64,000 nt of DNA from Hygrocybe punicea. Its lineage: Eukaryota; Basidiomycota; Agaricomycetes; Agaricales; Hygrophoraceae. Shown here in pieces: positions 1-9,592 of the stretch. Under the pieces are notes generated by a model. That model was given only the letters and a program-made list of their open reading frames with translations. It was not told the DNA's origin and did not search any database. How positions within the stretch are numbered: position 1 is the first letter of the stretch; every line of letters starts with the position of its first letter. The translations under genes were made by a program, and so were the position numbers. The stretch is taken from assembly GCA_963556145.1 (NCBI GenBank), contig OY744466.1, positions 4,402,001-4,466,000 of the forward strand, written 5' to 3'.

Positions 1-2
1 AA

Positions 3-683
3 CGCTGCCTCTGCGATCGTGGTGTTCGCTTCGCTGTCGACCTCATGCGTCCTTCTTCCTTTGGCTCCATCCACCCCACGACGTCTATCGCCCATCTTGG
101 CGTTGACCCTTTCTTCGCCCCGCGAACCTTCTATTCCGCGCGTCCCATTGGGCCTCCCCCTCCTGCTGTTCCCCCCACTGTTCCCGTCTGGTTCACCAAC
201 GATCCTGTCGATCCCTACCGCGAATTCATCGATTGTGCTGCCATGTATGATTCCGTTTTTCCTCCGGTTAATCGGGATGATTCCCCTTGTTCCGGGGGTA
301 TTGTTACTTTTTACCCTGATTTAACCCCCGCTTCCGACCCCATCTCTGACTCAGCGTCACAAGACAATGTCATAACCTGGGTCCAGAACATCATCGAAGA
401 CAATCAACGACGGTATCCCAATCCCCATGATTACCCCTGTCAACCGATCACTGCCGATACATCGTATACGCTTGTGCAAGCACTCAACAATACCGCACAG
501 CATAATCATCGGATTAGTTGTCTGTTGACACCAGACCCACAATACAGCCGTTGGCCACCTCGTTGGCACCCCAAAACGCGTAGACCACGAAGCCAAGCAA
601 GACGCCGTTCATCCTGGAGCTTGTCCTCCACGCAGCCACACATGACGAAGAAGCCGACCCTAAAGTTGTTCACTGGTATATAA
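3..683 (+). CDS. Chromovirus ORF3, copy A (5' partial)
   Basis: Open frame from the window edge to the TAA at 681-683, the first in-frame ATG being at 45. It is a diverged copy of the ORF at 38521-39285. It crosses the polypurine tract (about 290-301) and enters the LTR that starts at 302. The N-terminal part is Pro-rich (PIGPPPPAVPP) and the C-terminal part is basic (RRPRSQARRRSS). Against the full copy most differences fall on third codon positions and a length change near 340 is exactly 3 nt, which suggests protein-level constraint. The stop codon lies inside the sequence TATATAA, the likely LTR TATA box. I recognise no domain and assign no function. The position downstream of pol is where some Ty3 relatives carry env or other accessory ORFs. 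Confidence 0.55.
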   Translation, partial: RCLCDRGVRFAVDLMRPSSFGSIHPTTSIAHLGVDPFFAPRTFYSARPIGPPPPAVPPTVPVWFTNDPVDPYREFIDCAAMYDSVFPPVNRDDSPCSGGIVTFYPDLTPASDPISDSASQDNVITWVQNIIEDNQRRYPNPHDYPCQPITADTSYTLVQALNNTAQHNHRISCLLTPDPQYSRWPPRWHPKTRRPRSQARRRSSWSLSSTQPHMTKKPTLKLFTGI

Positions 684-856
684 TCAAGGACATTTGTAGT
701 CAGTACCCTTAAGTTTAGTCTAGCTACTCTTCCCTTGATCGCTATAACGAATCCCAGACTCCTTCCTCTTCCCTTTGTTTGTACCTCGCTTCCCTCTTAT
801 ACATCCTCGTTTGGTTTATTGTTGCCGGAGTTCGCTAAGAACAGCGATCCGTAACA
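302..856 (+). mobile_element. 3' LTR of chromovirus copy A
   Basis: 555 bp running from TGTTACT to GTAACA, alignable over its length to the 566-bp LTRs at 30663-31228 and 38901-39466, but visibly diverged. It is preceded by internal sequence of the same element (1-301) including the polypurine tract with GGGGGTAT. It contains the TATATAA box (677-683) and the downstream TTAAGTTTAG initiator region. The left part of this element is outside the window, so no target duplication can be checked. Confidence 0.85.
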
Positions 857-1335
857 AAAAGGTAAAGGAAACGACAAAGGAAGGTATTGTAAAGCAGAAT
901 TGTCATGGTGGGTAATGGAGTCGGGATCGGAGTTGCGGAGTTGAAAAATGTAACAATACCCCCGGAACAAGGGCAATCGTCCCGATTAACCAGAAGAACA
1001 AAGAACAAGGAAAAAAATACAAGGAAAGAACAGACAGTTTAACGACACTATCAAGGTCGGCAAGAAATCAAAGACAAGAAGAAGGAAAAAATGTCAGTCC
1101 AAAGGTCATCAAATCATGAATCATGAAGACATTACTGAGTTACAAGGGTTACAAAAGCAATATATTCGGGTTCGTCCAATTGTTTTTTTGTCATTTTGGA
1201 TAATCACGGGTTATTGTCGTATTGTCATTGAGTCGTCAAGGGTGTCGGGTTTGAAAGGATGTAAAGGTTGTCGGGTTCAAGGTGTTCATTGAGGGTTGTC
1301 AGTTTGAAGAGAATTAGGTGGTCGGCATTTTTGGG
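857..1335 (-). mobile_element. Truncated antisense LTR-family-2 fragment plus internal DNA
   Basis: Directly abutting the copy A LTR, 857-955 is the reverse complement of the start of the 1.66 kb LTR family seen whole at 7925-9592. It ends in GTAACA at 950-955. It is followed by the reverse complement of a polypurine tract nearly identical to that of the chromovirus (956-about 995). So a minus-strand element related to both families is truncated here, its internal part running into the gap. Bases about 1000-1335 hold no ORF I can recognise. Confidence 0.55.
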
Positions 1336-1535
1336 NNNNNNNNNNNNNNNNNNNNNNNNNNNNNNNNNNNNNNNNNNNNNNNNNNNNNNNNNNNNNNNNN
1401 NNNNNNNNNNNNNNNNNNNNNNNNNNNNNNNNNNNNNNNNNNNNNNNNNNNNNNNNNNNNNNNNNNNNNNNNNNNNNNNNNNNNNNNNNNNNNNNNNNNN
1501 NNNNNNNNNNNNNNNNNNNNNNNNNNNNNNNNNNN
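1336..1535. other. Assembly gap, 200 N
   Basis: Exactly 200 N, the same length as the two other gaps in the window, so a scaffolding placeholder and not a measured distance. Confidence 0.98.
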
Positions 1536-1644
1536 GTTTTCCTTCATTTTTGTCCTTGCAGCCAACATTTCATCTGTACTATGTTTGTCTGCATTAGGCT
1601 TGAAATTTTAAATGTTGGCTCCAAGGACAAAAATGAAGGAAAAC
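1536..1644. repeat. 35-bp-arm hairpin at gap edge
   Basis: Arm 1536-1570 is matched in inverted orientation by 1610-1644 with a couple of mismatches and a loop of about 39 nt. It sits immediately right of the assembly gap, so a strong fold may have helped cause the break. Confidence 0.75.
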
Positions 1645-2018
1645 ACGGTATTTGTACTTCTAGCCCTTGAAAAACTGAAGAAGTTTCTCCCTACAATCTT
1701 TTTCATATGAGCTCATTTGATGGCATAATTTGACAATATCATTTTGGGTGTCAAAAAGTACTGGTTTACCTTTTGTTTCATCCACAAGTCACCAAACACT
1801 AAATATTGTCCAAATGTAATGATAGGAGTAGATAGCCCTTAAGAAATAGTACAACTTTCCCTCTATAACCATCTCAATCCATACAGTATTTCATGAGATA
1901 CAAGATTCAGCACTGGAAATTCCACCAAGTCCAAATTTCTCAATTGATGAAAAAAAATCCAGTTACTGCCATGAATTACTAAAATGGCTGTAAGACAGCT
2001 AAGATGGATTAAGTCATG

Positions 2019-2664
2019 TTACAGCCGTTTTCAGCGAGTATTGGAAACACGATTTCTAAATGGTGGCTGTGCATTTCTGAATAAGGAAGCTGCCGAGAAC
2101 CCAAGGTTTGATGAGCATATTACATCAGATAGATGTCATCCATATATGGCTACATCACATGACTTAGCGTGACAGACAGTAAAATGACAATAGATAATGG
2201 TTAAGGACAATAGAAAAACAGGTGTTGCAGAGAAAGATTTAGAGGGCACTTCAAAAGGGGTTGGTGTATTTAAAACCATGATTTTCTATCAGGTGAAGGA
2301 GGAGGTCAGTAGTTTAATCAAGAGAAGTTGGTGTGATGCTTTGTGACGTGCCGTGTAACATTGGAACTGAATGCTTATCTCCTCCTTCATCTCATAGAAA
2401 ATCACTGTTTTAAATACACCAACCCCTTTTGAAGTGCCCTCTAAATCTTTCTCTGCAACACCTGTTTTTCTATTGTCCTTAACCATTATCTATTGTCATT
2501 TTACTGTCTGTCACGCTAAGTCATGTGATGTAGCCATATATGGATGACATCTATCTTATGTAATATGCTCATCAAACCTCGGGTTCTCGGCAGCTTCCTT
2601 ATTCAGAAATGCACAGCCACCATTTAGAAATTGTGTTTCCAATACTCGCTGAAAACAGCTGTAA
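2019..2664. repeat. Long inverted repeat (foldback 1)
   Basis: Arm 2019-2305 (about 287 bp) recurs inverted at 2379-2664 with few mismatches around a spacer of about 73 bp. Open frames found inside the two arms are mirror copies of each other, so I do not treat them as genes. The structure resembles a foldback or long-TIR MITE. Flanks 1645-2018 and 2665-2987 hold no recognisable gene. Confidence 0.85.
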
Positions 2665-2987
2665 GTGGAAGGTGTTTTCCTGATAAGTTGTTTCACAATA
2701 TGAATATATTGTTTTTTTTTTGTTCTGCATGTGAGATCGGTCTGGAGATGGTCTGGTCCAGACAGCACTGTCTGGTCCAGTCTGGAGGTGGTCTGATGAA
2801 TCTAACATTGGGGTCTGGGATGGTCTGGCCCAGAGCGATTTGCTGATTAGTAGTAAGAAGTGATCCCAATTTAGCACTGACAACAAATTCAAATCTGCAG
2901 CACCATTGCCACACTAGAGGTGTAGTACAGTTCAAATCCATTACTGACAATTGCAAAGACCTGATAAGATAGGCCTCATACACAGAC

Positions 2988-5965
2988 CACTACTATGCAC
3001 GTGATTAAGCGTGACAAAGGGTGACAAAAGTGTAATTTTAACAACAATATTTCTATGCGAGATTATTGAGAAATTGGTTCCTATAGACTTTTTTGTATGG
3101 CCTATTAGCATCTTTCTATGGGAAGGGATTTTTTTAAAAGGCCGATAAAATATCTAGTGTTGATTCTAAACTTAAATGAGAACGCATCGCGTTGCCTCAT
3201 TTACACAACATTCAAATTTTCAAATGCCCAGCCTGGGGAAGAGACGGTTGTCACATATCGCCAATCTAGGGAGTTTTGTTAAGTCCCGAAAGGTCAGCAT
3301 CGTCTGAAAGCTTGGCATAGCTGTGGGGGACGAGGAGAATGTAAGTTGCTGTGAATGCTCTCGGAAATTGTTTAGGCTGACCTTGTTGAAGATTCCTCCA
3401 GCTCTAGAAAAAGAACAAATGGGAAGCAGTCAGTGTGGGCAAATAAGATGTACTGAGGCCATCAAGTGCTCCCAGATGCTATCTTGACTGAACTGGACCA
3501 TGCAGGTATCTAATATAATGATCATCACTTGGAATTGGAGTTCACGATGGTCCAGCGTAATTTTATTACTAATGTATATGTTTACTGTACTCCATCAGCA
3601 AAAGTGCGCAAACCATGCATGGCCTGTTACCGGATTTCACCAGTGGCAAACTCTCATAGGTCTGTCACTGAGATACATCCCCAAGTATGTATTGTACCAC
3701 TCTCGTGCTAGGTATGACATATTTGTACCGGAATGGGGTTAGTATACCAGCCTGTTATCATACTTGGCATACATACTGGAATGGTAGCTTGAATGTCAAT
3801 GACATACCAGTCTCGGGTGCCTTTGCTGGTCTGCTACGACAATTGGCAAGTATATCCAAGGCTTGTGACGTTCAACAGCCTGGTATATGACTTGTCAAGT
3901 ATGGTACGAGAATGTTGTAGAGGATGCCAAGATGCTGAAGGGTCGTACAAGCCCGTGAAGGGATTTTATTCAGAGTGTACAATATTTATAAGGCGACATA
4001 ACCTTCCATGCCCTCTGCATCATCAGGGGGACCTTCCCCATCCTCCGGGTCAAGTCCGTCGTTGTTGTCGTCATCACCGTCGCCTTCTTCCTCATCCTCT
4101 ACTTCCTCTACCTCCTCCTCGGCATCCCTATCTGCTTCAACCAGCTCACCGCCGTTGCATGTGTCATCAGCTCCACTGTCTTCAACATCACTGGAATCGC
4201 TGTGAGGTGCATCTCATCCCTCCAGGCCTGGTCGCCTTGTGCCCGTCACCGCCCCCGCGAAACCGTATGTGCTCAACAAACCTAGTTCAATTAGTCGTTA
4301 ACAACACAAATAACATTTTCACTTACATGTTTACGTAGTACAAGAGGATGCACTGGTATGTAATACCGCCCATTTTGAAAGCGAATTTAACTTCTTGGTT
4401 ACAAGGTAGTGTGTAAATTTGGCCGAGGCCGGTAATGTTAACAAGCGCAGCTCCTATAAACAACCTGCAGAATGCATCCACTACAGCCCTGCCAAATGAC
4501 AAAAAGTCTATCAGCGAGGACCAACAGATGACATGGAGACATACCGTGGAACCTGAGGGAGAGTTGGTGAGCGAGACCACAGTTACATTGAGTTGGGGTT
4601 GGGACGTAATGTTTTCGTAGCCAGGGAGTATCTCACCCACAGTCAAATTGCCCGGGAATGGATTTCCAGGTTCATCGGTGTGACCAAGAAGGATGGAAAG
4701 AAAATTGGGAGTGGTGTCTTGGAGAAAGATGCTGTCCAGGGGCATATTTCCAACTGAACTATTCAAAGTCAAGAGAATATTGGAACCAGAGGAGGGACCG
4801 AGGCCAATGAGACCTGTACCATCTGAGTTGGTATTGTCTGGTCACAAGTTAGTATAGACAACAAGCTGAACGCATACTGAATGTCAGCAGTGATTTTCTT
4901 CTTTTTCTGAAGATCCTTTGTGTATGGCGCTAGGCAAGAATCCATTTCCTGTTGGTCAATACAACTGCCAGTGAGACTTGAGCGAATCTTAGCATGCACG
5001 TGACAAGTGCACGGACCCAAGACATGCATATATATAGGACAGACCCTGATCGGGAATATCCCCCACTCTTGATCAGCCCACGAACCATCCTGGCCTTGCC
5101 TCCTTGTCGTTCCCAGTCTCCCCTTCGCTGTGGACGAGGATTGTTGTCCCCTTCAGTTGGAGAGAGCTTGGACCGAAGCCTGGCAACTCTAAGATTAACA
5201 GAAGCTAAGTGTATGCTCTCTGCGCTCTCCTCCCCCAACCCCTTGTTCCCTCCTACTCCCACCGCCGCTCCCTTGGCAGGTCCTGAGGGGGGCCTCAGCC
5301 TCACTGGCTCTTTTTTAAGCGGTCAATTCTATGAAGAACGGAGATGTCCCTGACGCCACTACCCTCCTCCAGATGCTTCAGGTGAGCGGTGCATCTTCCA
5401 AGTTGTGCTCACTAGTCCTGGGTTGTTCTCCGCAGTCTCTTGGTGTGTTCTTGTTGTTCATCGATCAGTTGCATTTCTCTCTTCATGCTCCATGTTGTAC
5501 TCACCACTGTCCTTCATTTACACGTAAATTGTTGTTGCATTCCGTTACCTGCAGTAATCAAATGATGGTTTTCAAACTTGCAATCCAAATAGCAGTCCTT
5601 GTAAGCTTGAGAAAGTTTGGCCATAGACTTGTAAGACTTGCACTAAATTTGCCAACTCATACACTTCTGTCACTACCATGGCAACTTGTACAATTCCGGC
5701 AGTATCTGGTAAAAAAAGGACTTGCTAACATGGCGATGTAAGGCTGGTTGCCAGAATTGTACAACTTTTACAGGAATGTACGATATTTATTAGATTTTAG
5801 GCCGATACATGGCCATGTCATCTTTCGGCACTTTTGCTGATGTCTGTCCCTACATAATTATCTAGAGAAATTTCATGCGAAACAAATCCTTGCACATATA
5901 CCACGCACTGCAAAAGGCTCGGGTCACATCAGGTCACAGCATGTCACCTCACGTGCATAGTAGCA
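2988..5965. mobile_element. Possible CACTA-like nonautonomous element
   Basis: CACTACTATGCACGTGA at 2988-3004 is repeated inverted near 5949-5965 (15 bp perfect core), and both ends are followed internally by GTGAC-rich subterminal sequence. A CACTA-type start and subterminal repeats fit EnSpm/CACTA elements. No transposase is present inside; the only recognisable coding remnant is a minus-strand aspartic protease fragment. The right terminal dinucleotide differs from the left and no clear 3-bp duplication is seen, so the assignment is tentative. The interval also has a short plausible exon start near 5331 (MKNGDVPDATTLLQMLQ before GTGAGC) that I cannot extend. Confidence 0.35.
4323..5000 (-). 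pseudogene. Pepsin-like (A1) aspartic protease fragment
   Basis: The minus-strand translation reads GLIGLGPSSGS, then NSSVGNMPLDSIF, then FPGNLTVGEILPGYENITS, and after an apparent 56-bp intron NITGLGQIYTLPCNQEV. These match in order the start of the C-terminal lobe and the following segment of secreted basidiomycete A1 peptidases. The frame enters at an apparent acceptor near 4840. The N-terminal lobe with the first catalytic Asp is absent, the second Asp-Thr-Gly region appears disrupted, and the normal C-terminus is missing, so this is a broken gene piece. On the same strand, 4260-3980 encodes a very acidic stretch of uncertain relation. It lies within the possible CACTA-like element, so it may be a captured host fragment. 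Confidence 0.7.
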
Positions 5966-6497
5966 GGTTTTGTATGAGGGCTTTGTAATTGCTCATTACC
6001 ATAGATGGGGAAGAATCCCGAGCAATGGCAAGTGTATTACGAGGACAAACGTATTGAAAATCAAGCAGACGCTCGGGATCTCATTTTGTTATTTGGGAGA
6101 AGGAGATCGAAATGAAAGGGGAGGTTCTATAGGTGAGAAACATAAACGCAAGGAGGGTTCAGAATATGGAAGTGTTGAAGGGAAGAGAGAAAAGCGTTTT
6201 GTCGATCACATATAATGTATTTCAAGATCCTTGAGTGAGCAAATTGGAAGGACTTTGTCTGAAGAATCGAGGTTGAAGGGGACAAGCACCAAAACGAGCA
6301 TAGCTCACAACTGTCGACTTCACCGAGACAACACCCAAACAAAGTGGAGCGAGATAGAGAAGTGTATTGTGGGGACAGGGGACAATTTATAGATGATATT
6401 TTTTACGGAAATGAGCCATGGAAGAAGTTAACAAAGCGAAATGTGAAGTGAAAAAGGATTGGGAGATGAAGGTCGGAAGAATAGCGTCTATCTTACG
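5966..6497. other. Non-coding stretch
   Basis: No recognisable gene. On the minus strand, downstream of the recombinase stop, there is a TATA-like TATAAATTG near 6390 and a pyrimidine-rich run, possibly part of the DIRS-like element's terminal region. Confidence 0.4.
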
Positions 6498-7808
6498 TCA
6501 ATAGTCCAAGAAAGCACGAGATTTCCATCTGCCCTGAGTGGCCACCACATCGGGGGGAGTGCCCCTCAATAGTAGTTCAGTAGCGCCGCCTATCCGGAAA
6601 CCGTGCCTAAACACGTCCAGCAAACCTTCCTTTTTCCAAATCCCATTGACCTGGTCAAGGAACCAGTCACAAGTAAGCGGGGCCCAGCCACCATCGGCAG
6701 TTTCAAATGCGAAGAGGGGGGCATCTGGCGGAACAGTCGAGTTGGCGCTGAGATGATGACGAAGGGCAGCAAGGGGGTTGGAGGGTTCTGATATTGAAGT
6801 GACTGAGATGTCTGCACCGAGCTCCTTCGTGGTCTTAGTCCAGGGTATGTGGAAGGTAGCGTGTTCGGGGCCAGCTCTGACACAGTCAAAGTGAATAGAA
6901 GTGCCTCGGGAGACGTGTTTGGTGGGGTTAAAGGTGCCAGGACTAGGTATCACCAGCTCGCCCAGTCTGCAGCAACACCAGAAGGCAATACAGGCACAAG
7001 CCCAAACCGCCGCGTCGAAGGCATTGGTCAAATCAAGGGATTTGTACAACGCGTGCATGTGTTCGATGGTGATGGGGGCACATTTGGGACGAACGGAGGA
7101 GGTCGGAACGAGCTTGGAAACACCTACCCGGACCTTCGCGAGCAGCTCGGATTCAGTGCCGTGCCATGGTGCACCATTGAAAAGATGCCAAAAATGGAGG
7201 CCGGCGAGCCAGGAGTCGACACATGAACGCAAGACTTTGGAAGCACCCGTGGCTGCAAAGGCTGCAAGCAAGACTTCCGAGGCAGGCATGCGCTTAGCTT
7301 CAGGGACTCTCATATCATCGCAAAATTGTGTAAAACGAAGGAGGCCTGCACCATAAACAGAACATGTATTTTCATCTAATGAAAGAAGTAAAACTTGGAA
7401 GAGACGCGAAATGGCATGAGGGGGAAGCTCAGAACATAAAGAATCATGATAAGAGGAGGTAAAGGGCATATGCCATGCGAGAAGATGATTGCTAGCAGTA
7501 ACAAAAGGACGAAACGAGGAGGGGGCATACTGACAGCCTTTCTTGGGTTTTCTTGGTTTTTTATCGATTCGACCGCCTGAAGCCTGCGACACGCCCAGTC
7601 GAACACTCCGGACCAGCTGAGTCTGAAAGGGCGATGACAACGGGGTCACATCGGCATGGGCCAATGCGTATGTAGAGATTGTGCTAAGCATGGAGGAAGC
7701 AATTGGAATTTTCACATGGGAGCGATATGACAGTTGGGGACCGGAGAGACTTGGGGCCCAAAACGCCGCGTGAGATGGGGTCCGCCAGGTTCTCCTCAGA
7801 TTGGACAT
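6498..7808 (-). CDS. Tyrosine recombinase of DIRS-like element 1
   Basis: DNA strand-transfer enzyme that integrates the circular cDNA of DIRS-type elements. The open frame continues upstream to 7838 but the first ATG is at 7808, overlapping the end of pol in another frame. Catalytic pattern: first Arg in CRLGELV, the His-x-x-Arg box in HGFRIGGATELLL, then GRWKSRAFLDY with the nucleophilic Tyr. The frame stops with TGA directly after that Tyr, where relatives continue with Trp-Arg and about 10-20 more residues, so one Trp-to-stop change may have clipped the tail. The second element's recombinase continues past the same point. The core is otherwise complete. Confidence 0.8.
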   Translation of the reverse strand: MSNLRRTWRTPSHAAFWAPSLSGPQLSYRSHVKIPIASSMLSTISTYALAHADVTPLSSPFQTQLVRSVRLGVSQASGGRIDKKPRKPKKGCQYAPSSFRPFVTASNHLLAWHMPFTSSYHDSLCSELPPHAISRLFQVLLLSLDENTCSVYGAGLLRFTQFCDDMRVPEAKRMPASEVLLAAFAATGASKVLRSCVDSWLAGLHFWHLFNGAPWHGTESELLAKVRVGVSKLVPTSSVRPKCAPITIEHMHALYKSLDLTNAFDAAVWACACIAFWCCCRLGELVIPSPGTFNPTKHVSRGTSIHFDCVRAGPEHATFHIPWTKTTKELGADISVTSISEPSNPLAALRHHLSANSTVPPDAPLFAFETADGGWAPLTCDWFLDQVNGIWKKEGLLDVFRHGFRIGGATELLLRGTPPDVVATQGRWKSRAFLDY

Positions 7809-7924
7809 AAGAGAGGGAAAGTGTGAGATTGTTGTCAACCAACAGGAGGTCCGTCCAGCAGACTGAGAGGTTTACCATGAAGTTTCGGCCACGGCCTTTG
7901 GTGAAGGCACCTATAACGCTCATG

Positions 7925-9592
7925 TGTTACGTTTTTCAACTCCGCAACTCCGATTCCAACTCCGATACCCACCATGACGATTCTGCACTGCACACCTTCC
8001 TTTTTCATTTCATTTTGTCCTTTGTCTTCATTTCAACATCATTGTTTCTTCTTTTGGACATCCTTGTATTTTCTTATTCTTGTTCTCTTTTTGTCCCTTC
8101 TTCTAGAACAATCCAGACCGACCATGGACATCTCCCACGTGACCTTGTTGTACCCGAATAGTCTCCTTGCCGATGGACATCATCGCTATTGTCTTTTCCC
8201 TCGCCCTGACATATTGTTGACTTCATCCCACAACAAACCAATTCACAATGGCTGTACTCCCAACACAGCTAATTACCGTAATCATCATTGGCAGCATCGC
8301 CATCACCTTCCTGATCGGTTTTTACCTTGTTATGATCTATCTTTGGCATCGGTACCGAAACCCTTCTGCCATCGATACTTCCGACTTTCACCTCGACAAT
8401 ATATCGACACGTAATTGACAATTGCCATTCTCGGATATTTGGTTTCCATATTCATACCCTGTGCCTACCATTATCCTCCCTGACGTTCCGACAACATTCC
8501 TCACCTGCATGCGAACTCTGAACAATCCCCGATCACGAGACATCTCACTGTTCTCTCTAATCCGACCATCGCCGAAGCACATTCTTTTGGATTTCGACCA
8601 CAGACCATACGACTTCCCAAACAGTGAACCAACCCCTATCGTATATTGTTCGCATGACACCGCTTCAATGCAGTACCCGACGACTTGTTCCCACAGCTTG
8701 TCACTCATGCCATGACTCGAAACCTGGACCCACATTCATTTATCCTTTTTCATCCATAACCTTGATACCTTCCACACTCGCTTACAACAATACCCTTTCT
8801 TGGACAAATACCAACATCAGGTGGACTGCATTGTTCCACAGACAGGACAAGACACCACCCCTCGATACGTCATCGACACAGACATCGTCATTCAATACAG
8901 CTTATGCTGTTCATATGTCTGACCTCGACTAGCCCACCATCCTAGTTGGTTTTCCCTCCATACATTCCTTTGTTTTCCTTTATACCGACCTTGTCGCTAT
9001 GTCCCTGCTACCTCAAGACACTCTCATCACCAATCCTATACTGGACGATACCCATCTTCGGCCCGACCATGCAACACACTGGCCAAACTGCACACTTGCC
9101 TGTTACAGCAAGTGTAGACCCCGAATTGGCAATTCTGCATGTCACATGATCCGATGACAAATCATCCGAGTCATCCGGACCTCTTCTATCCTCAACGACA
9201 CCTGGGCCTCCAGTTGGATCGCGAGAACATCGACATGAGGGCGCCTCGTGTGCGCCTCATGGTGAACACATGGTAGAGTTGGACATGTTGTGGCTTCATG
9301 GTTGTATTTCTATTTACCTCCCCTCAAGACCAGTCACTATATATACTGTTCTTGTTGTTGGTTCGGACTTTTTCTTCTTTTCCTTTCTTTATGTTTAGTC
9401 TGGTTCTTGGGGCAGACTCATCTTGTTTTGGGTAACCCCCATGGCTCGCAATGACACTGGACCTTGACCCCCCCTGTTAGCAGTGTTGTCTTAGCTGTAA
9501 GCAACAATGAAAGCTGCTGTTCTCCCCTCTGGAAGCCGATCCCCTGTTAAGTTGATTGTTGCCGGAGCCCGCTGCAGAAGCGATCCGTAACA
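7925..9592 (+). mobile_element. Solo LTR, family 2 (copy 1)
   Basis: 1668 bp from TGTTACG to CGTAACA, flanked by TCATG and CCATG, a 5-bp target duplication with one mismatch. Removing it restores the RNase H frame of the host element. The last 45 bp resemble the end of the chromovirus LTR (GTTGCCGGAG and GCGATCCGTAACA), so the two LTR families are related. A TATA box lies near 9339 (TATATATAC), followed by a pyrimidine-rich leader. A second copy, antisense, is at 34766-36422. Confidence 0.85.
8248..8418 (+). CDS. LTR-encoded 56-residue single-pass membrane ORF
   Basis: ATG at 8248 to TGA at 8416, 56 residues. Residues 8-32 form one long hydrophobic span (LITVIIIGSIAITFLIG continuing FYLVMIYLW), followed by a basic WHRYR and a hydrophilic tail ending ISTRN. 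The second LTR copy (35933-36103, minus) keeps the same length, start and stop, with six substitutions. Same-frame sequence stays open for about 98 codons after the TGA in this copy, and the stop context TGA CAA TTG is identical in both copies. No family is recognised; a small membrane protein of the element is the simplest reading. Confidence 0.45.
   Translation: MAVLPTQLITVIIIGSIAITFLIGFYLVMIYLWHRYRNPSAIDTSDFHLDNISTRN

Noticed and set aside
2599..2983. Overlapping ORFs with repeated QTGPD/PDHLQTD motifs
   Set aside because: Short GGTCTGG-type local repeats near 2740-2830 create them; no family or splice signal.
3980..4260. Plus-strand hydrophobic frame that could be a membrane protein
   Set aside because: The same DNA on the minus strand is a strongly acidic frame; simple-sequence composition explains both and no start or homology decides.
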